In this document: positions 43,322-55,555 of the stretch, piece after piece
Layout: each line of letters opens with the position of its first letter
Position numbering within the stretch: the stretch's first letter is position 1
NCBI GenBank assembly: GCA_022575985.1
Contig: JAKSXM010000014.1
Location: forward strand, 4,960,001 to 5,024,000
DNA from: Anagrus nilaparvatae
Lineage: Eukaryota > Arthropoda > Insecta > Hymenoptera > Mymaridae
Direction: 5' to 3'
Length of the DNA stretch: 64,000 nucleotides
The notes under the pieces: generated by a model
Seen by the model: the letters and a program-made list of their open reading frames with translations, nothing else
Database searches by the model: none
Told to the model about the DNA's origin: nothing
Program-made: the position numbers and the translations under genes

Positions 43322-44614
43322 AACTCAGCAAGGTGGAGCGACTTCATGGAGGGACTCAGGAACTTCCAGGTGCCAAAATACCTGCGCAGAATAATCAGCA
43401 GCTACCTGAGTGATCGGGAAATAATCTTTGAAACTGCACAAGGAACAAGAGTGAGGAAAGTAACTGCAGGTGCAGTTCAAGGATCGGTCCTTGGACCGGA
43501 TCTATGGAACATCATGTACGATCAGGTACTAAGGCTACCGATGCCAGCTGACACTTTTACTGTAGGCTACGCGGACGACCTGGTTCTAGTAATTACTGCA
43601 AAAAATGAAAAAATCGCCGAGGAGAAACTGAATCAGGCAATGCATGGGGTAAATTACTGGATGGAAGACCACGGCCTAAAGCTTGCAACGGCGAAGACTG
43701 AGATTGTCCTATTCACCCGTAAGCATATTGAGACTATTATCCCAAAAGGCATTGGGGAGAATAGGATAGAAACGAAGGAACACTTAAAGTATTTGGGAGT
43801 GCTGCTGGACACGAAGCTGACGTTTAAGGCACAGATTCTGAGAAGCACGGAGAAGGCTGCCAGGCTGACTGCTGCGCTAAGCAGGCTCATGAGAAATACG
43901 TGCGGACCTAAGACCGGAAAGCGCAGGCTTCTTATGTCGGTAACCCACTCCATACTACTGTATGGTGCAGAAGTATGGGCCGACCGCATAAAGAAGGTCA
44001 CTTATGCGTCTAAGCTTACGAGCGTGCAGAGGCAAGGAGCCCTGCGAATCTCCTGTGCCTATCGAACAGTGTCGTTGGAGACAGCTCTAGTCATTGCTGG
44101 GGTAATCCCGATAGATCTGCTGGGTCTTGAGAGACAGTATATCTATCTGAACAAAGAGAGGGAAGGCATTGACCGCGCGAAGGCTACTTCGCGCCAGATC
44201 AGCCTAAGCGATTGGCAGGAACGTTGGACCGACTACGCGAAGAGCAAATGGACCAAGAGGTTGATAGGAGAGATATCACCTTGGATAAATAGAGGGCATG
44301 GGGACATTAATTATTTTTTGACCCAATTCCTAAGCGGACATGGACTTTTTTGTTCCTATCTCTTTCGGATCCAGAAGATGAATAGTGCTGAATGTATATA
44401 CTGTCCTGGCAAAGACGACACGCCGGAACACACATTCTTCAAATGCGATGGGTGGGCTGCTAAAAAGTTTCAATTAGAAGCTAACATCGGTCAAATTACA
44501 CCTGAAAATGTGGTTGGCCTGATGCTTCGAAATGAAGAAGTATGGTCCGAAATTGGCCAGTATGTGGAGTACATACTCCGCACCAAAAAACCTGAAGTCC
44601 AAGGTATAGGCTAA
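43322..44614 (+). pseudogene. LINE copy 3 ORF2 C-terminal half
   Basis: About 430 codons without an internal stop. Contains RT motif B AGAVQGSVLGPDLWNIMYDQ, motif C VGYADDLVLV, the thumb/connection region EHLKYLGVLLDTKLTFKAQI and a C-terminal zinc-finger CIYCPGKDDTPEHTFFKC (C-x2-C...H...C) of R1/Jockey ORF2 proteins. The stop is at 44612-44614. The endonuclease and first RT motifs are absent because of 5' truncation, so it cannot act alone. Confidence 0.88.
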
Positions 44615-45140
44615 TATTAAGACGTATTGCGGTTATCCTGATGACTGCAGCTGTTGTACTAACATACTATCATCCCTGCAGTTACTCTTGATACCGCAAG
44701 GAATAGTAGATGGTAGGATAATTTTTATTTATTTATTTATATATATTTATTTATTTATTTATTTATTAACCTTCTTTTTGATGATAATGAGAATTAACGT
44801 ATATTTTTAGCTAACATATATTTTATTAAAGATGACAGTACATAAAGACGAAATTTCAACCAGATGGAATGACGGAGTCCTTAACCAGACTGGCGAGTCA
44901 GTGGATGTAAGTCAAAAGATGGAGTTCATGAATAGAACTAAATGGCCTTGAACCTGTCCTGAAGTAATGTGAAAACGGTCCTGGGATAGGCTCGCATAAG
45001 GTAGGAAGGGAGTGGAGTTTTAGTGGGTATAGGCAAAGTAGGTCGAGTCCCACATAACTTTCAGTTCGGATGCTGATCAGTATGCGTAATGCATTTCTCC
45101 ACTTCCTACGCAAAAAAAAAAAAAAAAAAAAAAAAAATAA
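43322..45140 (+). mobile_element. R1/Jockey-type LINE copy 3, 5'-truncated, with poly(A)
   Basis: Starts within the RT (NSARWSDFMEGLRNF) and continues to the ORF2 end, a 3'UTR of about 500 bp, and a poly(A) tract of about 25 A at 45112-45137. This is the ordinary 5'-truncated form left by target-primed reverse transcription. The sequence is clearly different from copies 1 and 2, so it is another family. A TTTA microsatellite lies in the 3'UTR (44727-44768). A target duplication was not evident. Confidence 0.85.
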
Positions 45141-45224
45141 ACAAGAATATACTTAATGTGAATATTCTCATTATTAAAATAAATTTTAATAAAGGTTGTC
45201 ACTACTTACTAAAGAAATGTTACC

Positions 45225-45607
45225 AATCAATTACCAGATTTTCTTAATTTTAAACATTGTCAACCGGGAGAAGTGCAAAGAGGCTTGTTTTTGCAATTTT
45301 ACGGATGCTATTGGCACGATTGCTATAAATCTTTTAGAATAAACCGAGATTTAGCTGCTATCGAAAATTATACAAAAATATTGGAAGTACTCGTACGTTA
45401 GCAATCGCCAATGGAATACGCGCTAATAATTACAAAACATATGAAAATGGGAGTGTAGTTTCAAATGAGATTGCAAAGAGAGAGCGAGAAAGAAAGAGAA
45501 GATGAGAGGAAAAGTTTCGCAACATAGTTTGATGAATTCGAAACTTTTGAACGCGAAAGATGCCTTTTACAAGAGAAGGACTGGAAATTACGTGAAACAG
45601 TACGAAA

Positions 45608-45655
<48 letters not shown>

Positions 45656-45800
45656 CGAGAAAATCAAATACATAGACGTGATCTCGCTCTATCCGTTTAA
45701 ATGTAAAAGAGGTGAATTTTCGGTTGGGCTTCCGAAACTGAACGTGTACTTCGCATAGTGCAAGGATTTCGCTGGCGAGAATTATGAAAATTTAAAATAT
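45225..45800 (+). pseudogene. Decayed type-B DNA polymerase fragment (Polinton/Maverick-like)
   Basis: Three plus-strand frames give blocks in the order expected for protein-primed B-family polymerases: QFYGCYWHDCYKSFRINRD (family pattern GCYWHGCPKCF), then TRTLAIANGIRANNYKTYEN after a frame change, then KYIDVISLYPFKCKRGEFSV with GLPK (motif A pattern DxTSLYPxVxKxGxYPxGHP). A GA microsatellite (about 45609-45660) has expanded between the last two blocks as an Arg-Glu repeat. There are several stops and frameshifts. Such polymerases occur in Polintons and related virus-like elements; no capsid, integrase or terminal repeats were found next to it. Confidence 0.65.
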
Positions 45801-46247
45801 TGCGTGTGCATGTAAGTATTGGAAACAGTTTTTTTATATTACTGTCAAATAGTTCAAGAGTTTCAGAACAAACGTAAATTAACTAAGCAATGGTTGTATT
45901 GCCATAACAATTTTTATCATGCAAATTTTTCAATCACAACGAACCCAGTTTTAAAACATTAATATTTCATCCTAACCTCTTTCTAACATTAGGGACTTGT
46001 TGATCCAAAATTAGCGTGTCAAATGTATATGTAAGTACAAGTATTACCACATGAATTAGAAGATAGTTATATGCATATTATACACATAGGATATTTAATA
46101 GTATACAACTCATAGTAATACAAGGTCATGATTAAAAATTGAGATTAATTATTAGAGCTTTTTGCTTGAATAGTTACACAATATTGCTCAGAAAGTAGTT
46201 TTATTACTTTGCATATTTACATATACAAGTAAATAATAAATAAGTTA
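45801..46247. other. Non-coding sequence
   Basis: A/T-rich; nothing recognised. Confidence 0.5.
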
Positions 46248-46760
46248 TCTAGAAAAAAAAAGCGGCAATAACCTTTGCTTTAATCGAGTTTCCATCCAAT
46301 TTTAATTGCGGGTTGGCTTGTTTTACTCATGAAGACCTGTATTTTACGAAAATAACGACAGGAAAATTTTTTTCCACATGATTTTCACCCCTTTTTTTAG
46401 AAAAGCAACCACTACAAAAGAAAATTGCCTTGAAAAATTATTTATATGCCTAAATTTGATTGGAAAACAAGGAAATTATGTTTTAAAAAAAAAATTATCC
46501 CTATTCTACCCCTAGTTCCCCAAAAACTATCCTTAAAGTTAAAAGGCTTATAATATTTGTTTTTTTTTTTTTAAATTACATAAAATTTATATAGTAGAAC
46601 TTTAGGAAATTGTTAAAATATGTTATTTTTAGTTTTCAGTAATTGATTTGCCTTTTTGAAGGTCAAAACAACCCTTCTCAACTCTTAAAAGTAATATAAA
46701 ATTTGAAAATTCTAAAAATAAACGATTTATATTCAAAAAATTATATTATATAATTGAAAA
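46248..46760 (+). repeat. Left arm of a ~500-bp inverted repeat pair
   Basis: The reverse complement of 52100-52612 at roughly 90% identity by eye, sharing GGGTTGGCTTGTTTTACTC, AAGACCTGTATTTTACGAAA and AAGGTCAAAACAACCCTTCT. Outer edge CTAGAAAAAAAAAGCGG on both sides. No coding. It could be the two ends of one large element (46.2-52.6 kb) or two inverted copies of a dispersed repeat. Confidence 0.8.
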
Positions 46761-47700
46761 TTTACCGTGAAAGTTTACAATTAATTTATATATCTATATC
46801 TATATATATGTCTTAATCTTCCTACTATATATATTTGATCATTTATTTGTGTGTGTGTGTGTGTGTGTGTGTGTATTATCATCAGGGCCAATCCAAAGAA
46901 CGAAATTATATAAATCCGGTGTCAAATTAAAGAAAAAATGCCCGCGAGTGACATAGGCCATAGTTTTGCGATTCAACTATCTTACTTTTGGAGATATTCA
47001 ATTTTTAGTGTTTTTGAACTTGATAAAATTTTTAAAAATTTTTAACAAAAAATAAAATATCTTTGGACAATCGAAAAAATTTACTGTCACACTTTGTAGT
47101 ATTCGATTTGGCACCAATTCTTGCGTATTCTCCTAAATTTTTATTCAAAACGGAGGTATCTTTAAAATTTTACAAAATATTTTTGAAGCTGGTCGGAAAA
47201 TTTTTAAAAATTTTTTTACTTTTTGTGGTATTTATAATCATCTAATTGTGGGTCTATGTGTGTATGTGTTTCATCATCAGGGTCGAATCAATGTCAAAAT
47301 GAAGTATCAAAATATAGAAAAAAAGTCAGCGGGTGACATAGGCCATAGTTTTGAAACTCAGTTACCGTACTTTTGGAGATATTCAATTTTTACTTTTTTT
47401 GAAAATTTGCTTAAAAAGTGAAATAACTTTTAATATTATTTGTATTACTCGGTATTACTCGAATCGGCACTATTCTATACGTATTCAGATAAATTTGCAT
47501 AAAAAACGGACCTTTCTTTAAAAATGTAAAATTTTTTTAGAGTCTGAACATTTTTTTGATTTTTTAAAAAAAATTTTCGATAATTTGCAGTAAAATAAAA
47601 AAATAGAGAAAAATTCAAGAAATTTTATAGATTCTTTACTATTCAGAAAACATGATTGTTGTATCATAAATTAATTTTTTTACATTTAGTTTATCGAGAT
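46761..47700 (+). repeat. Dispersed repeat with two related copies and (GT)n run
   Basis: A GT microsatellite (46850-46875) precedes two related stretches starting TCATCAGGG (46881 and about 47273). Each holds GACATAGGCCATAGTTTTG and TTTTGGAGATATTCAATTTT, spaced about 390 bp apart. The same repeat is found inverted at 55556-56310. The ORF at 47063-47245 is A/T-driven. Confidence 0.65.
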
Positions 47701-48810
47701 TATCTTTAACGAATAATTTGGCCCTGTGAAAAACTAGATTTTGCATATCCAGGAATCAAATGTACGATTTTTTATTTAAAAATGACTGTATTATTTGCAA
47801 TTTATATTGTTTAGGCTACAAACTATTAGGACTATAAAGATGCCCCTCTGTAAAATATTGACGTTACTGGTTTGGATAATTGGCGTGTTCAGGAATTGGG
47901 CGACAATTAAAATGACACTTTGACACAGTTTGTTTAAATATAAAATGTATGGTTTATTGACACTAAATAAATGTTTCTTGACGCTACCTCTCTCACATGA
48001 TTTCATAAAATAACGACACACGATTAATTTGACATATAATCACTGACTTTGACTTAGCAAAATAATGCATAAAATGCTCACTAGTTAATTGAGCAAAACA
48101 CGTTAATTTACTGACTTGACGAATAATTAATGACAATTACAAATATTGATGAAATAACATAAAAACACTTGTAAAACTAATAAATTGACAGGCACGTGAT
48201 AAGAGCGATGTTAGACGTGCTTCTCGTGTCGCAAGACTGATGCTGGTCAGCGAAGGGGCGGTAAAAGACGCCGATTTAGGCGCGCGATAAATTACATAAA
48301 TTGTCAAAATAGTGATTACCGCTTCGCTTGACCACTGTCGATTTTGCTACATGAGAACCGCGAGAAATAAGTAATTCAATTTCTAACACCCTCTGAAAAT
48401 TATTTGATAAATTTTTATTATGAGGCCTTAAATTCTGTAGATCAAGCAATACCGAAAAAATTGCATATCCAGTTAATAACACGAAGTTTAAATTATGAAA
48501 TCACTAGCCGGCTAACATGATTCATAATAGGTCTTGAAGTCTCTAAGTCTATAGAATACCATAATAGTATACGAGATACTAATACTAAAATGAATTATCT
48601 TCGGGATTAGAAATAGTCTCTCCAATACCTTTTCAAATATTTTTCCTTAATTAATAATTTTAACTTTACTGGGGACAGAACTAGGCTTTTCTGAAAACTC
48701 TTAATGTGTTTGCATAATTATAAATGTGCAGTGAAACATGATTTTACATAACCTCATGGGTAATAGTTTAAAGAAAAAAACTTTACCTAAAAACATTTAA
48801 CCTAAAACAA
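47701..48810. other. Non-coding sequence
   Basis: No gene recognised; short minus-strand ORFs at 47791-48021 and 48276-48482 lack coding features. Confidence 0.45.
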
Positions 48811-48819
48811 CCTCATGGG

Positions 48820-49331
48820 TCAGAATTAAAATAACAAATGATGGTAATGTTGACAGAAAATGTTTTTCAGGATATAGTAAAGTATCAAGTATTACCAAGA
48901 TTCGGGAGGATTTTATTAAAAGAATTTATGTAATAATGCAAACAATTACATCTAAAAAATCTATTCGGGTTCAAGAGTTTAAAAAATACTGTGATGATAC
49001 TGCTAAAATATACGTTGATGAATATAAATGGTTTCCCATGCCCCCCTCATGTCATACGATTCTAATTCATGGATCGGAAATTATTGGTTCATTTTTTATT
49101 CCCATTGGCCAGTTATCAGAAGAAGCTCAAGAGGCGAAAAATAAAGATTTTTAAAGAGTTCGAGAATATAATACACGAAAACATTCTGCAACAAAAACTA
49201 ATGAAGATATAATGCGTTATTTTCAAGTCTCATCAGATCCATATATTTCGCACTTAAGAATCTCTTATAAAACCAAGAGCAAAGAACACTTAGCAGAAGC
49301 TTCTGATTTACTAATAGAAGAAGAAAATTAA
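48820..49331 (+). pseudogene. Broken ORF of an arthropod repeat-associated protein family
   Basis: The frame is open from about 48820 except for one TAA at 49152-49154, and ends with TAA at 49329-49331. It reads NDGNVDRKCFSGYSKVSSIT, IREDFIKRIYVIMQTI, FPMPPSCHTILIHGSEIIGS, FFIPIGQLSEEAQEAKNKDF, then in the same frame after the stop RVREYNTRKHSATKTNEDIM and FQVSSDPYISHLR. From general knowledge this resembles a protein repeated in many arthropod genomes (pattern VHKILIHG...LPIGQLSEEAQEARNKD...SDP.I), often assumed to be transposon-encoded. I cannot name its function. Only the C-terminal part is present here. Confidence 0.55.
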
Positions 49332-52099
49332 AGTAATCCTTAGAAAAGTCATAAAAATTTTAAGCATGGAAATTATTATTCATTATGTTTTTTATTAATA
49401 TAATGTGTTTTAATGTGTTTTAAAATATAAAAAGAGGAATATATTTAAATTTAATGTGCTCTTAAAATTTCAATTTTGAAGTAATTTGTAAAAAAATATG
49501 TTTGTTAATGAAAAATAGTAAATAATTCGTGTATTTTTAAATAGAAAAAAAGAAGACTATAACTAATTAATGTTGCTTTGTTAGTTTTATTAGAGTATAT
49601 TCTGTACTAGCATTCATAATTATTATTCTGTTATTGTTGTATTTAAAAAATTTATAAAATACATTGCACTAAAAAAATAATATTTTATGATTATTTCTGT
49701 AAAGTCTTATGCAATAAGTTTTAATTTAAAAAAAATTGATATTTGACTAACAGGAGATTTCTAAAATTAAAATGTGGAAAAAATTTATTAAACAAATTTT
49801 TTGTAATTTAAATAATATTGTTTTTATCCATTGTTCAAACATTAAGTATAATATTTTAAATTCTTTTTATGTTAACTTAAAAATAAAATGTCAGAATTAA
49901 ATATTAATTAAATATTGATCCAGCATGCTCGATAACCCAAATAACAATTTTTTCAAAGACTTAATTACTTAAAGGTGATTTTTACCAAATATTTTCGCCA
50001 GTTGGATTACACCATCTTATATTACAAATTACCGAGTTTATATTATATTGAAAGTAATTTTAAACATGACAAGCATAATCAGTGAGCAAAAAACTCTTAA
50101 CTAATAAGCACTTATCATTTTCTGAAGAAACATATTTTTTGGATTCTTATATCTGCTATATTGAATCCTCCATTTTGTTTTTAAATTAATTTTGTTCAGT
50201 AACTTAAAAAATTCTAACAAATTTAATTAGCACTCAAACAAACCATTTTAGAGAAAATTATGTTTTTTATCTATTCAAGGACGAAACTGATTGCCACCAT
50301 GTTGGATCCGCCATAATGGAATTTGAAAAAATAAAATATTACTATCAAATTTGGGATTAGCATACCCAAAAATCCTATAAAAATAACTTTCTTAGAAATT
50401 TATTTACTAAATGTTTATTTTGATGAATTACATCTGCCATATAGGTTCCGCCATATTGAATTACAAAATTTTTAAATTTTAATTAAATATTGATAACTTT
50501 AGAAACAATATTTATTAAAAATCATCATTAATTATCTTAGCTATTCATTTTACATCATTTTTGGGAAATTTTTGATTTTTATAACAATTTTTTATCCGCC
50601 ATATTGAATCTGACAGCGGCGTTTGATAAATGAACTTCTTAAATTAAAAAATATATTTAAGGTTATAATTACTAAATGATGAAATTAGTTCTCAAAAATA
50701 CTGAGAAATATAGAAGTATATAACAATAAATTTTATTTCTGTCCAAAAACCAATAATAAGAATTTTCAATTTTTTTATAAACAAAAAATTAAATGTTCTA
50801 CAGACTGCGCTATAGGCATAGCTAGGCTAAGCTCCCTGAATCTTTAACTCATTGCTCCTCACATTGCTCACATAAAGCCTAAAATATAGTTATCGTTAAA
50901 GTTACTGCTAAAATGGGCGGATCAAAAGGGGGGTGGTAAGGGTAATTGCCTCCCCTGAGCTCCAAAAAATGCATGTTTTTTTTTTCATAATTTTGTTTTT
51001 TTATACAAATTTCATAAGAAAACATACAAAATTTTGCTTCAGCGCCCCACCCCGTTAGGCCCTTTTCTGAATCCGCCACTGGTTAAAATATGATCGCATA
51101 ATCTTATTATAATTTATTAAATCATTTAGTTGTGCCTTTTATGATTTTTGAAACATTTTTTTAGAGTTTTTGATTTTTTTCAAAATGTATTTTTCTTGAA
51201 ATATAGATTTTAATGATCCACTAAATATGACCTACAACTACATAATTTTATTTATTTTTTTAAAGCACTAAATTCAAATCAAAAACATCTTTTTTGAACT
51301 AAGAATGAAATATAGGTAGTTCTTACACGTTTGTTATTTTTAGGTTATTGGTAAACAACGCTTTTAAATTGTACGATTATTTTATATAAAACTGAGGTTT
51401 ATACATACAACGCATTGAATCAAGCAATGCCGTTTTTTTTAACTGAAATACTATAACATTTTATATAAATCACAAAAGATTTTGCGAAGATTTTTTAAAA
51501 ATTGAACGAGTGCCATTAAAAAATGTGATTTTAGTACTAAAATTACGCATCGACAACAAAGTCTTTTGGTGTCGATATCTACTAAATTATTGGAGGCACC
51601 AGTTTTTCTCAAATCACTTTCAAATTGTGAAACATTGTAGAGAATTTTCACAATAGTTAGAAATAAAAATTGTTCACGGCATTCATTTGTGACTTAAAAA
51701 ACTTTCTTTGATCGTATTTATTTGAAAATGTGGTTACCAATGTTTCAGCTGGCAGAATTTTTTTTTAGAAAAGGAGCACACTATTTTAATTATGTTAAGA
51801 AATTAAATATATTATTTATTTATCAAAATCTATTTATAAAAAGGCAAATGGTTTTACGGCATTCCCACTGTAATGTTAAGAATTTAAAAAACTTAACAAG
51901 GTTACCAACAAAATATTAGGGTTTTGAATCATTCCAAGGTTGTTATATCATAATAATTAACGAAATTAGGCAAAAAAATTTCTTGAGGCTTGAGAAGAAA
52001 TATATATAAATAAATTTCAATAATTTTTTTTTGAAACAGAAAGCTGGATTTTCATTAAAACCCTCATATATGCAATATAACCACTTGGTGAGATATGCC
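49332..52099. repeat. Non-coding sequence with degenerate CCGCCATATTG repeats
   Basis: Between 50140 and 50620 the phrase CCGCCATATTGAAT and variants recur about every 120-160 bp (e.g. 50168, 50305, 50450, 50590). This recalls, but is not obviously the same as, the repeat at 33.7-35.4 kb. The remainder is A/T-rich without genes. Confidence 0.5.
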
Positions 52100-52612
52100 C
52101 ATATATGTATCACTGTAAATTTTCAATTATAAAATATACTAGTTTATTTTTAGAATTTTCACATTTTATATTACTTTTAAGTGTTGAGAAGGGTTGTTTT
52201 GACCTTCAAAAAGGCAAAACAAGTACTGAAAACTAAAAAAAACATATTTTAACAATTTCCTAAAGTTCTATACTATAAATTTTATGTAATATTTAAAAAA
52301 AAAACAAATTTTATAAGCCTTTTAACTTGAAGGGTAGTTTTTGGGGTATTAGGGGTAGAATAGGGGTAATTTTTTTTAAAAAACACAATTTCTTTGTTTT
52401 CCAATCAAATTTAGGCATATAAATAATTTTTCAAGGCAATTTTATTTTTTAGTGGTTGCTTTTCGAAAAAAGGGGTGAAAATCATGTGGAAAAAAATTTT
52501 CTTGTCGTTATTTTCGTAAAATACAGGTCTTCAAGAGTAAAACAAGCCAACCCGCATTAAAATTTGATGGAAACTCAACGCAAAGGTTATTTCCGCTTTT
52601 TTTTTCTAGATC
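52100..52612 (-). repeat. Right arm of the ~500-bp inverted repeat pair
   Basis: Inverted copy of 46248-46760. The hAT transposon is inserted just outside its edge, in ACTGTGCT; without it the arm continues into the inverted dispersed repeat at 55556. Confidence 0.8.
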
Positions 52613-55555
52613 ACTGTGCTTAGACCTGTTACGAGAACGAGGCGATGCGAGGTTCAGCAAAATTTAACGAGACCGAGAACGAGGAGGGGTGCTATCTCGC
52701 CTCGCCTCGACCTCGGGCGAGGTGAAAAAACATTTGCCTCGTTCTCGCCTCGCCTCGTTCTCGGCCGAGAATTCCTCGTTTTTAAACGAGGTGGTTACTA
52801 AAAAAAATTCTTTAAACAAATTTTAAAGTAAAACTTATTTTTTATTTTAATAAGATAATTTTTAATTTATCAATGAATTACATAAAATATATTTATTACA
52901 AAAAATTTATTATTTTAAAAATTAAAATTTTAAATTAATCAATGAATTACATAAAATATTTAATTTAATATAACACATAAACATTTATAAACTATATTAC
53001 CCACATAAAGAATCAGGGTTAAAACCACATATTTCTGTGACAAGATCAGACTTAGACCATGCACTGATAACTAACAATGATGTTAAAGCATCATCTTTAA
53101 GCGATCTTCTTTTTGGTTGATCAATCAGGGCTGCGTTTGAAAAAAGGCGTTCTACAGCTACGGACGTAGCCTGAATTGCCAGCTTATCTCTAGCCATTGC
53201 TGCTAGTATAGGGTATGTTTTTTCATGACCACCCCACCAAAGTAGGATATCAGTACTTTCTGGTGCACATGGAGCTTCTAAATAGGCACTTAACTCTTCT
53301 TCCCAATTTAGTTCCGTATCTTCATCAAATATATTAGAAAAATCTAAAAGATTATTGTTCTCATTTTTCTTTTCTTTTCTTTCTGTTTCACTTCCATCAG
53401 CTTTTAGGTTATTATAATAAATTTTATATAGTTTTTTAAAGCATTTTTTGCTATCTTTTTCTAGCTTTTTCCCCCATTCCGTTTTTGAAAACTTTTTAAC
53501 CTTGTGTCTAGGATCCAAGATAAGAGAAGCACTATAAAACCAGTTGCACAGTCGGTAATGCTTCAAAATCTTATTCCTGCCTTCTTGAAATGCACCGATC
53601 AAAATTTCATCTAAGCGATTTCTATTGATTTTCTCGTCCAACTCAAAAACAATTTTCTCAACCTTATCAAGTAATACATTAAAAGCTAAAACTGCTACTG
53701 GAAGAGTTGGATATTTTTCAGCTGACAATAAATTTGAAACTTGATTAAAAATTTGTAAATAAGAAATTTTAATATCGATTGCCTCCCATTCAATATCTGA
53801 TATTCTGTAGTTACGCATTTCTTAATTATTATCACATAAGGATTTTATGGATAATTTCAAATCTCGAAAAACAGTTAGCATATTCAAACTGCTATTCCAC
53901 CGTGTTCGGCAATCTAATATTGGTTTGACAAATTTGATTTTAAAAGGTTGACAAAAATCTCTTAATTCTCCTATTAATAAACTAGAGTTTCTTATTTTTC
54001 GGCAAATATTTCTCACTTTTGTTATTAAATCAGTTACCTCATTTTTATCTTTTTCTAAAACATCAGCTTCTAATTCGGTTTCAGAATCACTTTCACTACT
54101 TTCTTCTTCAGCTCTAAACCGCAAAAACTTCATAGTATCTTGAACTCCTAAATTCAATATGTGAGCCAGACATCTATAATGATCTAAAGTTTTATTAAAA
54201 TCTAATACATCTTCTGAATGAAGCAAATCATTAAGGTTATCAAAAAATGTATTATTACTAGATGCGTTGTCTACTGTGATACCGCCAATTTTTTTTAATA
54301 AATTAAATTTTTTTAAAGTTTGAAGAAAAAGTTTACTCATATCAGACCCAGAATATTGTTTTTTGGCTGGAATTAAATCCAGTGCAATCGATTTCAACTG
54401 CCAATTTTTATCTATATAATGCCCAGTTAATCCATAATAATGATCAAGATTTCTAGATGACCATCCATCAAAAGTAAAACTGATTTTGGACGAGTTTTCC
54501 TCCAAATACTCAATTAGCTTTTTCTGCATTATTTTGTGTTCTTCAATAGTATCTTCACGTAATTTTTGTCGATGAGGTAGATTTTTTGGAGGATTTTGAA
54601 GATAAGCCTTATTAAGAGGCTTATCAAAAAAATTTAATGGCAAATTGTTACCAGCTATAAACAATACATTTTTTTTTTATCTTCTAACAATCCAAATTCT
54701 GTTTTCTAAAGTTAAAACATATTTTTTAGTATACATAATATATAAATTTATAAATAATATCATGATTGACTTACCTTAAAAAAATTTTCTAAATTGGTTT
54801 TTCTTGTAGCCTTAATTGAATTTTTATTTGTTTCCGTTTTTGATACTAACTCTTTATAAATACTCGCATGACATTTTTGAAGATGAGTCCTCAAACTTTT
54901 AGTATTATGCCCAGTCATCTTAAAACCAATTTTAAATTCTCCTTTATCATTTTTACCATAAGTCAAACAAAATCCATATTTTATGTTTTCAATATACGAA
55001 ATTTCAAAATAACTGGCATATATACTTCTGCCTTTTGGAGAAGATATTTCTGGTGAAATATTTTCAGAAACTGTTTTTTGTTTCTTGTTAACAGCATCCA
55101 CATTTTCTGAACACGAATTTCGGCGTTTCATTCTTAATTTAATATTATAAAACTAATAAATAATCGTATTATGAAATAATAAAACTTATATAAAATAAAA
55201 CTTATAACGAAACTAATCAAAAGTAAATAATCAAAACATTCTCTCCAAATCACATTAACAATATAAACACGTGTACGAAAACAAAATTTCTGCTTTAACG
55301 GCTTATGCTGGTTGCGATCTTGTAGGCGTAATTTTTAAAAAATTTACGAGGCAAAACGAGGCGAGGCGAGGCGAGGCGAGAACGTGGTTTTGGAAATTTG
55401 AATCTCGGTCTCGCCTCGGTTTAACGAGGTTTTAAAATTTTCAATCTCGCCTCGTTCTCGCCTCGTTCTCGCCTCGTTCTCGCCTCGTTCTCGCCTCGCC
55501 TCGACTCGTATCAAACGAGGTTGCCTCGGTACCTCGTAACAGGCCTAACTGTGCT
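52613..55555 (-). mobile_element. hAT transposon, nearly intact, 8-bp TSD
   Basis: Element 52621-55547 (2927 bp) between perfect 8-bp duplications ACTGTGCT (52613-52620, 55548-55555). Terminal inverted repeats TAGACCTGTTACGAG and TAGGCCTGTTACGAG differ at one base. Both subterminal regions are packed with GAGGCGAGGCGAG / CTCGTTCTCGCCTC repeats (52630-52790 and 55340-55530), probably transposase-binding sites. A minus-strand transposase gene with one small intron fills the centre. The only defects seen are one nonsense codon and one frameshift, so the copy is young. Confidence 0.93.
52997..55131 (-). pseudogene. hAT transposase with BED zinc finger (two lesions)
   Basis: Exon 1 (55131-54775, 119 codons from the ATG) encodes a BED-type zinc finger: YFEISYIENIKYGFCLTYG with the His part LRTHLQKCHASIYKE. 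It ends at AAG|GTAAGT; the 69-bp intron (54774-54706) ends TTTTAACTTTAG. Exon 2 starts KTEFGLLED, shifts frame in a run of 10 A (54669-54678), then continues IAGNNLPLNFFDKP, ITVDNASSNN and FNKTLDHYRCLAHILNL (RNase-H-like core). An in-frame TAA at 53822-53824 lies between SLCDNN and EMRNYRISD. The C-terminus has the hAT dimerisation region: PILAAMARDKLAIQATSVAV followed by ERLFSNAALIDQPKRRSL. The protein would cut and rejoin element ends in the nucleus. Confidence 0.9.
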
